11,745 nt of DNA from Entrophospora sp. SA101 (GCA_958430865.1 CAUDNR010001066.1:6902-18646), one strand, 5' to 3'; shown: positions 1-7,583, numbered from the stretch's first letter. A program made the numbers and translations. Notes: generated by a model not told the origin, from the letters alone.

Positions 1-75
1 ACAAAGACATTTTTTATTGTATATCCATCCAAGAGTTGAGAAAACTCTTTCACACACAGCACTATGTGGTATAAT
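1..75 (-). pseudogene. hAT transposase C-terminal fragment (copy A, cut by window edge)
   Basis: Read on the minus strand, this piece encodes part of the hAT C-terminal dimerisation region, with the block P-H-S-A-V-C-E-R-V-F-S-T-L-G-W-I. It matches the block P-N-S-A-A-C-E-R-T-F-S-T-L of the plus-strand hAT copy near 8385-8430. It is the downstream neighbour of the gag fragment at 62-611 and shares its fusion point with copy B at 9229-9395. The frame of gag runs a few codons into it and stops at TAG. The fragment is cut by the window start, so its full extent is unknown. The exact gag/hAT boundary (roughly 55-75) cannot be placed because both sides are AT-rich. It is too short to be a functional gene. 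Confidence 0.7.
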
Positions 76-611
76 ATTGTTGTGTGTTGTTATTATTATT
101 CTGGAGTTGTGGGCAGTTCCATTTAACATGTCCAGGTTGATTACAATGGAAACATTTGATCGGTGGATGACTTCCATTATTTTGTATTCTTGGTCTTTGG
201 TCTTGTTGGGAATTTTTATTCCCTTGCATTAACCCAGCCAATTGTTTGATCAATGTTTCTAGTACTTGATCTCCTCCTCCTCCTATATTCATTCCTGGAA
301 TTAAAGGTGTCACTTGTTGTGCCAAGTAAGCAGACAAACTTCCTCCCCTTGAATAAGTCATTTCATAGGCTTTAGCCCTGTCAATCACATCTTGCATAGT
401 ATCAGGTAAGAAAGGACTGACAGCTATTGATAGTTCTGGCCGTAGCCTTTCCATGAACATCCTAGCTTTTATTCTATCTGGATAATCATTCCCACCATGT
501 TCGATTCTCCTAAATAATTCATAGATGCTTGCTGCAAAGGTATCAACAGTTTCTCCTGGTAATTGTCTTCTCTTGTCTAATGCTGCTTCCCACCCTTCTT
601 CCATAGCCCTA
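62..611 (-). pseudogene. Retrotransposon gag fragment (copy A), 3' part with CCHC zinc knuckle
   Basis: The minus-strand reading matches the C-terminal part of the gag at 9383-10735: a retrotrans_gag-type region (R-A-M-E-E-G-W-E-A-A-L-D onwards), a Q/N-rich linker, then a CCHC knuckle C-F-H-C-N-Q-P-G-H-V-K-W-N-C-P that binds nucleic acid in gag proteins. An ATG-initiated frame is open back to 640, but homology stops at 611, where sequence of the plus-strand NTPase gene begins, so the ATG at 640 is probably fortuitous. N-terminal gag and all pol domains are missing. Most differences from copy B are synonymous, with a few replacements and one extra Gly from a 3-bp indel. A dead, truncated copy is the simplest reading. 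Confidence 0.8.
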
Positions 612-977
612 AGAGAAAAATAAGAGACCATTTGCTTCATCCTATTCCTGTCTTAGTTGGTGGACCTGGAACTGGTAAAAGTCGGATACTCCAAGAACTT
701 CCTGCATTGCTGCATAATCATGCTCAACAATATTCAGATGATAATGAACTGAAGAATGCAATTTGTGAAAATAAAATGTTTGCCATTAATGTCACATTCG
801 GTAATGGTAGTAATGTTGATATTAGAGATACTGAAATTGGAGGCCAAGCATCAGTTGGGTTACGCATACTTTATGAGCATTTTATCTATGGAAGTGATAC
901 TGATTTTCACAAATTCTGTGATCAATGTTGTCAATATACAAATTTAAACAAACTTACAATTTATCAGGCATTTCAGG
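612..977 (+). pseudogene. Crinkler/RHS-type NTPase gene, 5' part with Walker A (start missing)
   Basis: The frame is open from the junction at 611 and reads H-P-I-P-V-L-V-G-G-P-G-T-G-K-S-R. The segment G-G-P-G-T-G-K-S is a Walker A P-loop (about 659-682) that binds NTP phosphate. The following stretch (F-A-I-N-V-T-F-G-N-G, then G-G-Q-A-S-V-G-L-R-I-L) is typical of the P-loop module found in Crinkler/RHS-type (CR) proteins, which pair an NTPase with a nuclease. There is no believable start codon: the N-terminal header is lost where the gag copy abuts. On the right the exon is interrupted after codon CAG (974-976) by a MITE. The second half, with the Walker B-like strand, continues at 1118. The family assignment is from motif memory and was not searched. 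Confidence 0.75.
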
Positions 978-1117
978 CAAAGACTAGTGCCGTAATCCAA
1001 AAAAGGAAAAAGTATGGTTGCAAAAGTGGTCGCAAAGGTAATTGTGACCACTTTTTATATGCCGTAAATACAATTACTACCATCATCATAATTTACGGCA
1101 CTAGTCTTTAATTTCAG
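977..1117 (+). other. Candidate GC-AG intron created by the MITE (introner-like)
   Basis: The last G of the left target copy plus the first C of the element give CAG|GCAAAG, close to the GC-donor consensus. The right target copy gives TTTAATTTCAG|G, a normal-looking acceptor. ATTACTACC at about 1073-1081 could serve as a branch region. Removing 977-1117 (141 nt) joins codons in phase 0 and deletes the only stop in the read-through frame, the TAA at 1109-1111. Splicing itself is inferred. If it does not occur, the insertion truncates the protein. Confidence 0.45.
978..1110. mobile_element. 133-bp hAT-type MITE, copy 1, with 8-bp target duplication
   Basis: Perfect 17-bp terminal inverted repeats AAAGACTAGTGCCGTAA lie at 979-995 and (inverted) 1093-1109. 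The outermost bases are C at 978 and A at 1110. The element is flanked by the 8-bp direct repeat ATTTCAGG at 970-977 and 1111-1118; eight bases is the hallmark target duplication of hAT transposons. Inside, AAAAGTGGTCGCAA (1022-1035) and TTGTGACCACTTTT (1042-1055) form a second inverted pair, and GCCGTAA recurs at about 1060. The element has no gene of its own, so it is non-autonomous. It sits in a coding exon. Element plus one target copy is 141 bp, a multiple of three. Confidence 0.88.
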
Positions 1118-1569
1118 GTAATTTTCAAGGATATGGACACTGATGTCAAAGTTGTAGTTTTTGGTATTGATGAATTGAATGCATTACATCAAGCAGATCA
1201 AAGTCCTGAGAAGATTTTAGTTCGTTCAATTGTAAGGGCTGTTGGTGGATTAAGTTGTAGCAGCATGGAAAGATTTTATGTACCTATCTTGTCTGGAACA
1301 ATACAAGGACCTCTTGAAACTTTTGTTAGAGAGTCAACATATCTTTTTTTACATTTACCACTCCGTCTTCTTAACAATGATGAAATGTTTGAAATTGGTG
1401 TGAAGATTGCAGAATTTGAACCACTTATGACAAAATACATATCAAATAACACCTTTTCACGTTGCATTAGTGACATTGGTGGTCAGGTTCGAGCTCTTGA
1501 AATTTTCTATGAAAAATTATTGAATAAATTAAAGCAACCATCCTATGTAGATTATGTAGAGGTATTTCA
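1118..1569 (+). pseudogene. Crinkler/RHS-type NTPase gene, middle part, copy 1
   Basis: In frame with the 5' part if the MITE is removed. It encodes V-K-V-V-V-F-G-I-D-E-L-N (1142-1177), a Walker B-like hydrophobic strand ending in acidic residues, then helical sequence of the NTPase module. It is identical to 2953-3404. At 1569 homology to the native gene stops; the frame continues by chance into captured DNA and is open to the TAA at 1865-1867. This copy lacks the nuclease and helix-hairpin-helix domains, so any protein made from it would be an NTPase fragment with a foreign tail. Confidence 0.75.
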
Positions 1570-2812
1570 ACTCTCCTTACAGAAAATGGATGTCATACAA
1601 ACTCACCTCAAGAAACATCCTCAAGTAGTGAATGTAAAGGTAAGAGGAGAAAAGGTACAATATTGTAATTTAGAAAGCCAAGATGATGTTGACTGTGATT
1701 ATAAAATTAATAATGCTTCTATAGTATCTGATAAAGTTACTATTCCAGATATTAACAAACATTTAAATTTGGTTGGAAAAGCATTATGTAGAAGGCATTA
1801 TAATAAATTAATTGTTAATGCAAAAAAAATCAAAATAACTAAACACTTGTTCACATCCCAAGCATAATATTTATCTTTCTACAGCTCAAAAAGAAGAAAG
1901 TAATTCATTCTGGAAGGCACCTGGACGATTAATTATTTATTTTAAATTATTAGAGACAGCAATGATGTGTCATCACTGTTTGTATAAGACTGATAATGAT
2001 CCAGAATATTTAAATTCACCTAATTATCAACCACCAGCTCAAAAAACATCAAATAAAAATATTCAGAAATTTCAAAATAGAAGATATGTTTTACGTGATG
2101 ATATTTTTTATTCTGAGGAAGAATTTCAACAATTAGAGTCTGCATATCATGAAGTGTGTGCAGAACTTGACAAAGCAAAACTGGGTAAGTAATTAATTAT
2201 CCTTCTAATCTTTACACACCAATATATTAAAAAATAATATTGTTTATTATTATTGAACAAAATTTAAATGAAATGATGAATTACTTTTATTGTCAATAAT
2301 TATATTTAACTAGCTTATTTGCTTTATTTTAGAAACAGCACCTCTTAATAAAAAAATCAAATTAATGGCAGGTGTATTGTATATAAGACAGAGGGTGAAT
2401 AACGAAAAACCCATTTTAGAACCTGATGAATTTAATAAAATGTTAGAAGAAGCTGAACCAGCATTAAAAGGTTTTTTTAATCAACTTTATGCTGGAACAA
2501 ATCCAAAAGATAAAAATAATATGACTAATGAAAAAAATAAAAAAAGATTAGTTTTATTTTGTTATTTTCTAGCAGGTTTGAATAATAAATTCATCAATGG
2601 AATTAAAGCTGAAATTGGATATATGTTAGATGGTGCAGGTGCATCATCCTCAGCCATTGAAACATTTGCAGGAGCAGGTATAAGCATTAGGCGTGAGACA
2701 GTAATGAGGCATAAAAAAAAGCAAGAAAATACTCACAATGATACTGTTAGCTCCTTTGTATTAGAGCATGTAAGGATAATGCTTATGAATTTTAATTTAG
2801 TTGTAATTATAT
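1570..2812 (+). pseudogene. Captured fragment of an unrelated intron-containing gene (Cys/His-rich, function unknown)
   Basis: I do not recognise a named domain. The segment begins 14 bases before exon sequence, at an acceptor-like CTCCTTACAG (to 1583). Exon 1 (about 1584-2184) has Cys/His clusters such as A-L-C-R-R-H-Y-N-K-L, C-S-H-P-K-H and M-C-H-H-C that could bind zinc. One single-base frameshift near 1838-1843 breaks it: one frame ends at 1867 while the coding-like frame resumes with T-C-S-H-P. Intron 2185-2332 is canonical. Exon 2 (2333-2769) contains L-D-G-A-G-A-S-S-S-A-I-E-T-F-A-G-A-G. It ends at a strong donor, GTAAGG at 2770, so both breakpoints appear to lie in introns. It may be a host multigene or transposon-associated family; a homology search would decide. 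Confidence 0.65.
2185..2332 (+). other. Spliceosomal intron in the captured gene
   Basis: Donor GTAAGTAAT at 2185, acceptor GCTTTATTTTAG ending at 2332, 148 bp. Joining G2184 to AA at 2333 keeps frame (K-A-K-L then E-T-A-P-L) and removes the in-frame TAA at 2190-2192. Its presence shows that the captured piece is genomic DNA, not a reverse-transcribed mRNA. Confidence 0.85.
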
Positions 2813-2952
2813 CAAAGACTAGTGCCGTAATCCAAAAAAGGAAAAAGTATGGTTGCAAAAGTGGTTGCAAAGGTAATTGTGACCACTTTTTATATGCCGT
2901 AAATACAATTACTACCATCATCATAATTTACGGCACTAGTCTTTAATTTCAG
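2770..2952 (+). other. Candidate chimeric intron: captured-gene donor to MITE-derived acceptor
   Basis: GTAAGG at 2770 follows codon CAT (2767-2769), phase 0. The acceptor ATTTCAG ends at 2952 before codon GTA, also phase 0. Length is 183 nt, and the segment contains the in-frame TAA at 2944-2946. Splicing would join the captured exon to the NTPase-nuclease body in frame. This is inferred from sites and phase only. Confidence 0.4.
2813..2945. mobile_element. hAT-type MITE, copy 2 (part of the 592-bp duplication, no left target repeat)
   Basis: Same 133-bp element with the same 17-bp inverted ends (2814-2830 and 2928-2944). It has ATTTCAGG on its right (2946-2953) but AATTATAT on its left, so it did not arrive by an ordinary independent insertion. 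The one substitution, T at 2866, lies in the internal hairpin arm. The reading frame of the captured exon runs through it to the TAA at 2944-2946. Confidence 0.88.
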
Positions 2953-3404
2953 GTAATTTTCAAGGATATGGACACTGATGTCAAAGTTGTAGTTTTTGGT
3001 ATTGATGAATTGAATGCATTACATCAAGCAGATCAAAGTCCTGAGAAGATTTTAGTTCGTTCAATTGTAAGGGCTGTTGGTGGATTAAGTTGTAGCAGCA
3101 TGGAAAGATTTTATGTACCTATCTTGTCTGGAACAATACAAGGACCTCTTGAAACTTTTGTTAGAGAGTCAACATATCTTTTTTTACATTTACCACTCCG
3201 TCTTCTTAACAATGATGAAATGTTTGAAATTGGTGTGAAGATTGCAGAATTTGAACCACTTATGACAAAATACATATCAAATAACACCTTTTCACGTTGC
3301 ATTAGTGACATTGGTGGTCAGGTTCGAGCTCTTGAAATTTTCTATGAAAAATTATTGAATAAATTAAAGCAACCATCCTATGTAGATTATGTAGAGGTAT
3401 TTCA
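2813..3404. repeat. 592-bp direct repeat, copy 2 (partner 978-1569)
   Basis: Second copy of the segment. To its right the native exon continues without a break, so this copy keeps the original 3' connection while copy 1 keeps the original 5' connection. Confidence 0.93.
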
Positions 3405-4644
3405 TGAAGTTAAATCAGAACTCTTATCACGATACCCATTTCAGGATTTTGCAGTAGATGCAACCCCAATGATGGCACATGCTATTCTTAATATTCCAGT
3501 AGAAAGCACTGATGTAATTAACATTGGAAAATCCCAAATAACTTATCTTGATCTTGCATCATTGGGTATTTTGAATTTGGAGAAAACTACTGGAAACAAA
3601 TTTTATATATGCATGCCATATTTGTGGGTATGGATATTGACATCACTCAATAGTACATGCAGATTCTGGAAAGTCATGATACAACAGAATTCACATGTCT
3701 TCTGGGAAACTTTTGAGGAATTTAATGCACAGTTTTGGGCTCTGCGTCTCTGTCTTTTTTCAGTACTGAACAAAAAAATTACATTAAAAGATTTGTTTGG
3801 AGGTGCAAATAATGTTGGTGATATTTCAGAAACTGTCATTGACCTTGTTGATCAATCTACAGTGAACATACAGTCACTGGATTACCGATATCCTGGTCCT
3901 AAAGATACAGATCTGCATAAAAATTTTGGAACTGTATATTGGAATGGTGATGGAGCAGAATGGGATGTATTCTTCTTCTTGAAATCTTGGATTATTATTA
4001 CTCAAGCCAAATCTTCAGATCCTACAGCAAAACAACCTCAAACTGTAAATAGAAAGATGTTGGATAAAGAGTATGATAAATATTTAGAAGGGATAAAAAA
4101 AATGAACAATTTAATTGGAAAAAATTCTTCCATTACAAACTCAGCCTTACTTTTATCTACAAATGGTAGAAGCACATCAAATCTTTTATCACAACCAGTA
4201 GAGCATAATAACTATTTTGTGGTGAACTGTAATAATTTCAGAGATTTTTATGGATACACATTTGCTAGTCGAGCTGAATTTGCTGCAGGTATTGTTTATT
4301 ATTACAAGTTTTTTAGAAACATTAGTTGAAGTAATTAACAATTTTATCAATATATTTATTTGAACAGCTAATGACCAAATAGATATTAATAGTGCCCAAG
4401 AATTTGAAATTAGAACAATCCGGGGCATAGGAGCAGAAATTGCAAAAATGATCTGTAAGAAAAGAAAAGAGAGACCATTTGATGATATAGAAGACTTACT
4501 TTCCCGTGTACCCATAAAAGGGCGAGCAGCTTTAAAAAAAAATAAAAATAGGAAAAGTGTATGTTGCCACTTTTTGACCTATGAATTTATTAATTATTAT
4601 TATGTGCTAAATTCTAATTTATGCTTTTTTTTGTCTAGGATTAA
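2953..4644 (+). CDS. Crinkler/RHS-type NTPase-nuclease, main body with HhH C-terminus (5' end displaced)
   Basis: Exons 2953-4288, 4368-4558 and 4639-4644. First comes the Walker B-like strand with G-I-D-E-L-N (2977-3012), then a long helical NTPase region. Around 3940-4014 there is a PD-(D/E)XK-like nuclease core: G-A-E-W-D (E 3958, D 3964), a hydrophobic strand, then Q-A-K (4003-4011). Proteins of this class act on nucleic acid; some are secreted or nuclear effectors, others are tied to mobile elements. Exon 2 encodes a helix-hairpin-helix (R-G-I-G-A-E-I-A-K-M-I, then F-D-D-I-E-D-L-L-S-R-V), usually DNA-binding. The first in-frame ATG is at 2968, but the Walker A part is 2 kb upstream at 659-682, so a protein starting here would lack the P-loop. 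No stop or shift was seen inside. Family call is by motif, not search. Confidence 0.75.
4289..4367 (+). other. Intron 1 of the NTPase-nuclease gene
   Basis: Donor GTATTG after G4288, acceptor TTATTTGAACAG ending at 4367, 79 bp, phase 1 (G + CT). The continuous frame otherwise stops at 4327-4329, before the HhH exon, so the intron is needed to attach that domain. Confidence 0.8.
4559..4638 (+). other. Intron 2 of the NTPase-nuclease gene
   Basis: Canonical donor GTATGT at 4559 and acceptor TTTGTCTAG ending at 4638, 80 bp, phase 0. The last exon is then only GAT TAA, a two-codon exon. If unspliced, the frame reads on to a TAA at 4649-4651 with low-complexity residues. Confidence 0.6.
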
Positions 4645-5005
4645 TACATAATCTATTTATTTTCTTTATTTAATTGGATGACAAAATTTTAAACTGTTTG
4701 ATTTGGCTTTTAATATTTTATTTGAAGGGAATCATAATTATATTTTCTTGCTTTATACTTATGCGTATTAATTAATTGTTTATTGTATAATATAAGCTGC
4801 TTTTTATATCAATGTTGATAATCATACAATTTAATAAAGATATATGTTATACATTGCTATTTATATAACTAGAAGAAAGCATAATGATTAAGATAGATAT
4901 ATGAAAAGTGAGAACAATTTAAGTGAAAATGAATGAAAAACTTTTTGTAATAAATGTAAAAACCTACAAAGTGAACATAAAATATATATATAGGGATAAG
5001 TGTAT
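4645..5005. other. AT-rich intergenic spacer
   Basis: No coding frame, RNA gene or clear repeat was seen. The right end has a run of TATATATATA shortly before the next fragment, too close to its ATG to call a promoter with confidence. Confidence 0.6.
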
Positions 5006-5388
5006 ATGAAAAGTAATAATAAATATAATGGTTCTAATGAATATCAAAATGCAATTGATTTTTTAGAAAAAGGTTGTGATTGTGGTTGTTCTTCAATAAT
5101 TCCTAAGGAGGGATTTGCAGAATTAAGGGAATCCTTTCAAGCTCTTTCTAAGTCTGAACAAGACATATTTTTAATGGCTCAACTTAAAGCAATGGATGGT
5201 GGATCAACAAGTACTAGTAGACGCCTTAAAAAGAAAACTAGATCTAATAAAAGAACTTTCTATCACTGAGATCACAATACACTTCTTTGTCAAGAAACTT
5301 ATCTCAATATGCTAGGATTGGTAGAACTTACTTTGAAAATATTAGAAATCATCTAATAAACAATGGTCTTTTACCAAGAATTCATGGT
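5006..5388 (+). pseudogene. Broken N-terminal fragment of a Cys-rich hypothetical (transposon-like family)
   Basis: The ATG at 5006 opens a frame with G-C-D-C-G-C-S and Q-A-L-S-K-S-E-Q-D-I-F-L, then a very basic stretch R-R-L-K-K-K-T-R-S-N-K-R. TGA at 5267-5269 interrupts it. Coding-like sequence continues in the same frame (C-Q-E-T-Y-L-N-M-L-G) and, after a single-base shift near 5313-5318, in the next frame (I-G-R-T-Y-F-E-N, then G-L-L-P-R-I-H-G). The end at CATG|GTATTTT could be an intron donor, but no following exon is visible. The layout recalls eukaryotic transposon-associated proteins with an R-x-H-G segment; I cannot name the family. It carries a premature stop, a shift and no 3' part, so it is likely dead. 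Confidence 0.5.
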
Positions 5389-5720
5389 ATTTTTTTTTTT
5401 TTTTTTTTGCAAAAGATTTTATAATATATATGTTTGTTCATCTTCTTCTCATTAATATAACAAACTTTAATGAAATAAGAACAATAATATAAGAATATAA
5501 GATAGTTTATAAATAATACAGAAAATTAAAATTTTTATTTTGAAATTAATAATAATAATAATATATTTTTTTTTTTTTGAAATTATTGAAATTAATATCA
5601 TTATTTTAGGCCTTTAGGCTGTTTATTATTATTTATACTATCAATTTTACCCTTTTCACTAAGAGTAAAGAACTAAATATTTTTTTTTAGCTATTAATTT
5701 TTATTTTTAGTTCAAATTTT
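5389..5720. other. AT-rich spacer with long T tracts
   Basis: T-rich runs at about 5390-5409 and 5567-5578, and trinucleotide AAT runs near 5549-5562. No coding frame, RNA gene or recognisable transposon end was found. Confidence 0.6.
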
Positions 5721-5886
5721 AACAAGAACATTAATAAAAACATTAATAAGAACATACTAAGAACAATAATAAGAACATTAATAAGAACATACTAAGAACC
5801 ATAATAAGAACATTAATAAGAACATACTAAGAACATTAATAAGAACATACTAAGAACATTAATAAGAACATTAATAAGAATAATAA
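5721..5886. repeat. Minisatellite of 11-12 bp units just upstream of the hAT gene
   Basis: About thirteen units built on AAGAACATTAAT and AAGAACATACTA, with an 11-bp variant AGAACAATAAT. They fall into a higher-order unit of about 35 bp (12+12+11), seen twice before it decays into 23-bp doublets. It ends 53 bp before the hAT ATG. hAT ends often carry repeated subterminal motifs bound by transposase; whether this array does that is speculative. Confidence 0.85.
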
Positions 5887-6515
5887 TTTATAACATTAAT
5901 ATCAATATTTATAAGAGGAAAATTATTATTTGAATATATATGTCAACAAAAAAAACAGCAGGACGAAGGCAAAATGAAGTGTGGGAATATTTTATTAAAA
6001 CCCCACTTAATTCACATGGGCATCACTCTGCAGAGTGCAACAATGCTGGGGCAGAGCCTATGTACAATCATTACAAGCTCATTTAGCCAATAATTGTCCA
6101 GCATGTCCTGATATGATTCAAAGATTTTATCTTGAAGTTTTATGAACAGAAAATTTGGCTGAAGATATTACATCAACAAGTTCCAGAAATTCTAGAATGT
6201 CATTTCAATCAAATAATTCAAATAAAAAAATAAAATTTGATCAAGAAACAATAGATGACTTTTATGAAAATAAAGAATTGTCAGAAGGAAAAATTGAAGC
6301 CATTAACATTGCTCTTGTGAGAGCATTTGTTTGTTGTGGGATTCCATTCAGTGTAATTGATAATCCTTTTTTTCGAGAACTGCTTTATCAACTACAAGCA
6401 AATTATGGTCCTCCATCACGACAAACATTAGCTGGACAATTATTAAGTAAGGAAATTTCAAAAGTTAACCTAAAAATTGATCAGGAACTAAGTAATGCAG
6501 AAAATTTAACACTTG

Positions 6516-6591
6516 GTAAATATTTATTTTTTACAAATATTGTTTAATTAATGTTATTTTATTACTAATTAATATATAACATATATATTAG
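6516..6591 (+). other. hAT intron 1
   Basis: Donor GTAAAT, acceptor TATATATTAG, 76 bp, phase 1. It joins L-T-L to the L-D-G motif. Confidence 0.75.
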
Positions 6592-6897
6592 CTCTAGATG
6601 GGTAGACTTCACCTAATTCTCTTTCTATTTATAATTTTTTAGTTTTAACTCCTGATCATAAACAATATTTATATTGTCTTTGGGATTATTCTGAAACACA
6701 TCATACTGGTCAATTTTTAGCTGCTGAAATAAAAACTGTTTTAACTAAAATTGGAGTACAAAAATTTGGTGCTGTTGTAACTGATAAAGCTGCAAATATA
6801 AAACTAGCTCAAGAATTAATATCAAAAGAATATCCAAAAATCATCAATATTTGATGTATTGCTCATTTTGTTAATCTCATTACAAAATCTATAATAG

Positions 6898-6971
6898 GTA
6901 GGTATTTTTAAATTTTTATTAGTAAAAAATCTTTTATTTTTTTTTAATGTTTATATTTTTACAAATATTAG
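6898..6971 (+). other. hAT intron 2
   Basis: Donor GTAGGT, acceptor ACAAATATTAG, 74 bp, phase 1. It joins K-S-I-I to E-Y-E-R-A-S. Confidence 0.75.
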
Positions 6972-7180
6972 AATATGAAAGGGCATCTAATTTATTATCA
7001 GAATGTTTAAAAATTATTAAATATTACAAAAAATCCCACATTTGTAATAGTCTTTTATCAAATGCAGCAGAAACTTTTTCAATTAGGGGTGGAGGACTCC
7101 AACCATTTGTTAAAACTAGATGGACTTCAATATATGAATCAACAAATTCAATTTTAAGAATGCATTTTGCACTCAATGAG

Positions 7181-7262
7181 GTTTTTTTTTATTTAATTAA
7201 ATTATTATGTATCAAATTATAAATAATTTGTTATTTACATTAATATTTAATAATAATATTAG
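7181..7262 (+). other. hAT intron 3
   Basis: Weak donor GTTTTT, acceptor AATAATATTAG, 82 bp, phase 0. It joins F-A-L-N-E to I-V-R-N-H. The donor is poor, which fits decay. Confidence 0.6.
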
Positions 7263-7583
7263 ATTGTTAGAAATCATAGTGATGAGATTACTAGTAAATC
7301 TGTTAAAAAAATTTTAAGAAGACGTGGTTTTTTGATGAAGTTATGACATTATCACAAATACTACTACCTATTAAAAATGCAATAAAATTAACTGAAGGAG
7401 ATAACACAACACTTGCAGATGTTTTTGTCCAAATAATTCACCTATCTTACAAATTAAAAAATATGAACAATAATGATATGACTGGACTCCAACAACATGC
7501 CATCAATGCTTTTAATAAAAGGTGGGATGAGTTTGAGATTGGTCCATATATACTTGCATATTTCTTGCACCCTGCTTATAGAG

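Larger units (their letters stand above)
1..611. repeat. Direct repeat A (partner 9322-9929): hAT-gag chimera
   Basis: Positions 1-611 align base for base with 9322-9929, in the same orientation, with about 22 substitutions and one 3-bp indel by eye (about 96% identity). The repeat ends sharply at 611/9929 and may continue left of the window. Differences are uneven: one substitution in the first 300 bases and about twenty in the last 310. Confidence 0.9.
978..1569. repeat. 592-bp direct repeat, copy 1 (partner 2813-3404)
   Basis: Identical to 2813-3404 except for C at 1031 versus T at 2866; period 1835 bp. The left edge coincides exactly with the first base of the MITE. Upstream flanks differ completely (ATTTCAGG against AATTATAT). 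The right edge is at GTATTTCA, in the middle of an exon. Confidence 0.93.

Noticed and set aside
17..232. Plus-strand ORF of 71 codons
   Set aside because: Antisense to the hAT/gag chimera copy A, whose minus-strand frame has recognisable motifs. The plus-strand ORF has none.
756..947. Overlapping plus-strand ORF
   Set aside because: Out-of-frame shadow of the NTPase Walker A exon.
978..1110. Claim that the hAT gene in this window moved the 133-bp MITE
   Set aside because: The 8-bp target duplication fits hAT in general, but I found no matching 17-bp termini around 5940-8866, so the link cannot be supported.
1276..1476. Minus-strand ORF, repeated at 3111-3311
   Set aside because: Shadow of the duplicated NTPase exon; present twice only because the exon is.
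1634..1650. GTAAGAGG as an intron donor in the captured gene
   Set aside because: The frame stays open and coding-like straight through it, and no fitting acceptor is needed.
978..3404. Reading the 592-bp repeats as LTRs
   Set aside because: They contain coding exon sequence, end in mid-exon, lack TG...CA ends, and the interior has no gag or pol.
3603..4515. Minus-strand ORFs at 3603-3839 and 4189-4515
   Set aside because: Antisense to the nuclease and HhH exons, with no motif of their own; the second crosses a clear intron.
5389..5578. CRISPR-like or regulatory array in the T-rich spacer
   Set aside because: Only homopolymer and AT runs; no regular repeat-spacer structure, and the window is eukaryotic.
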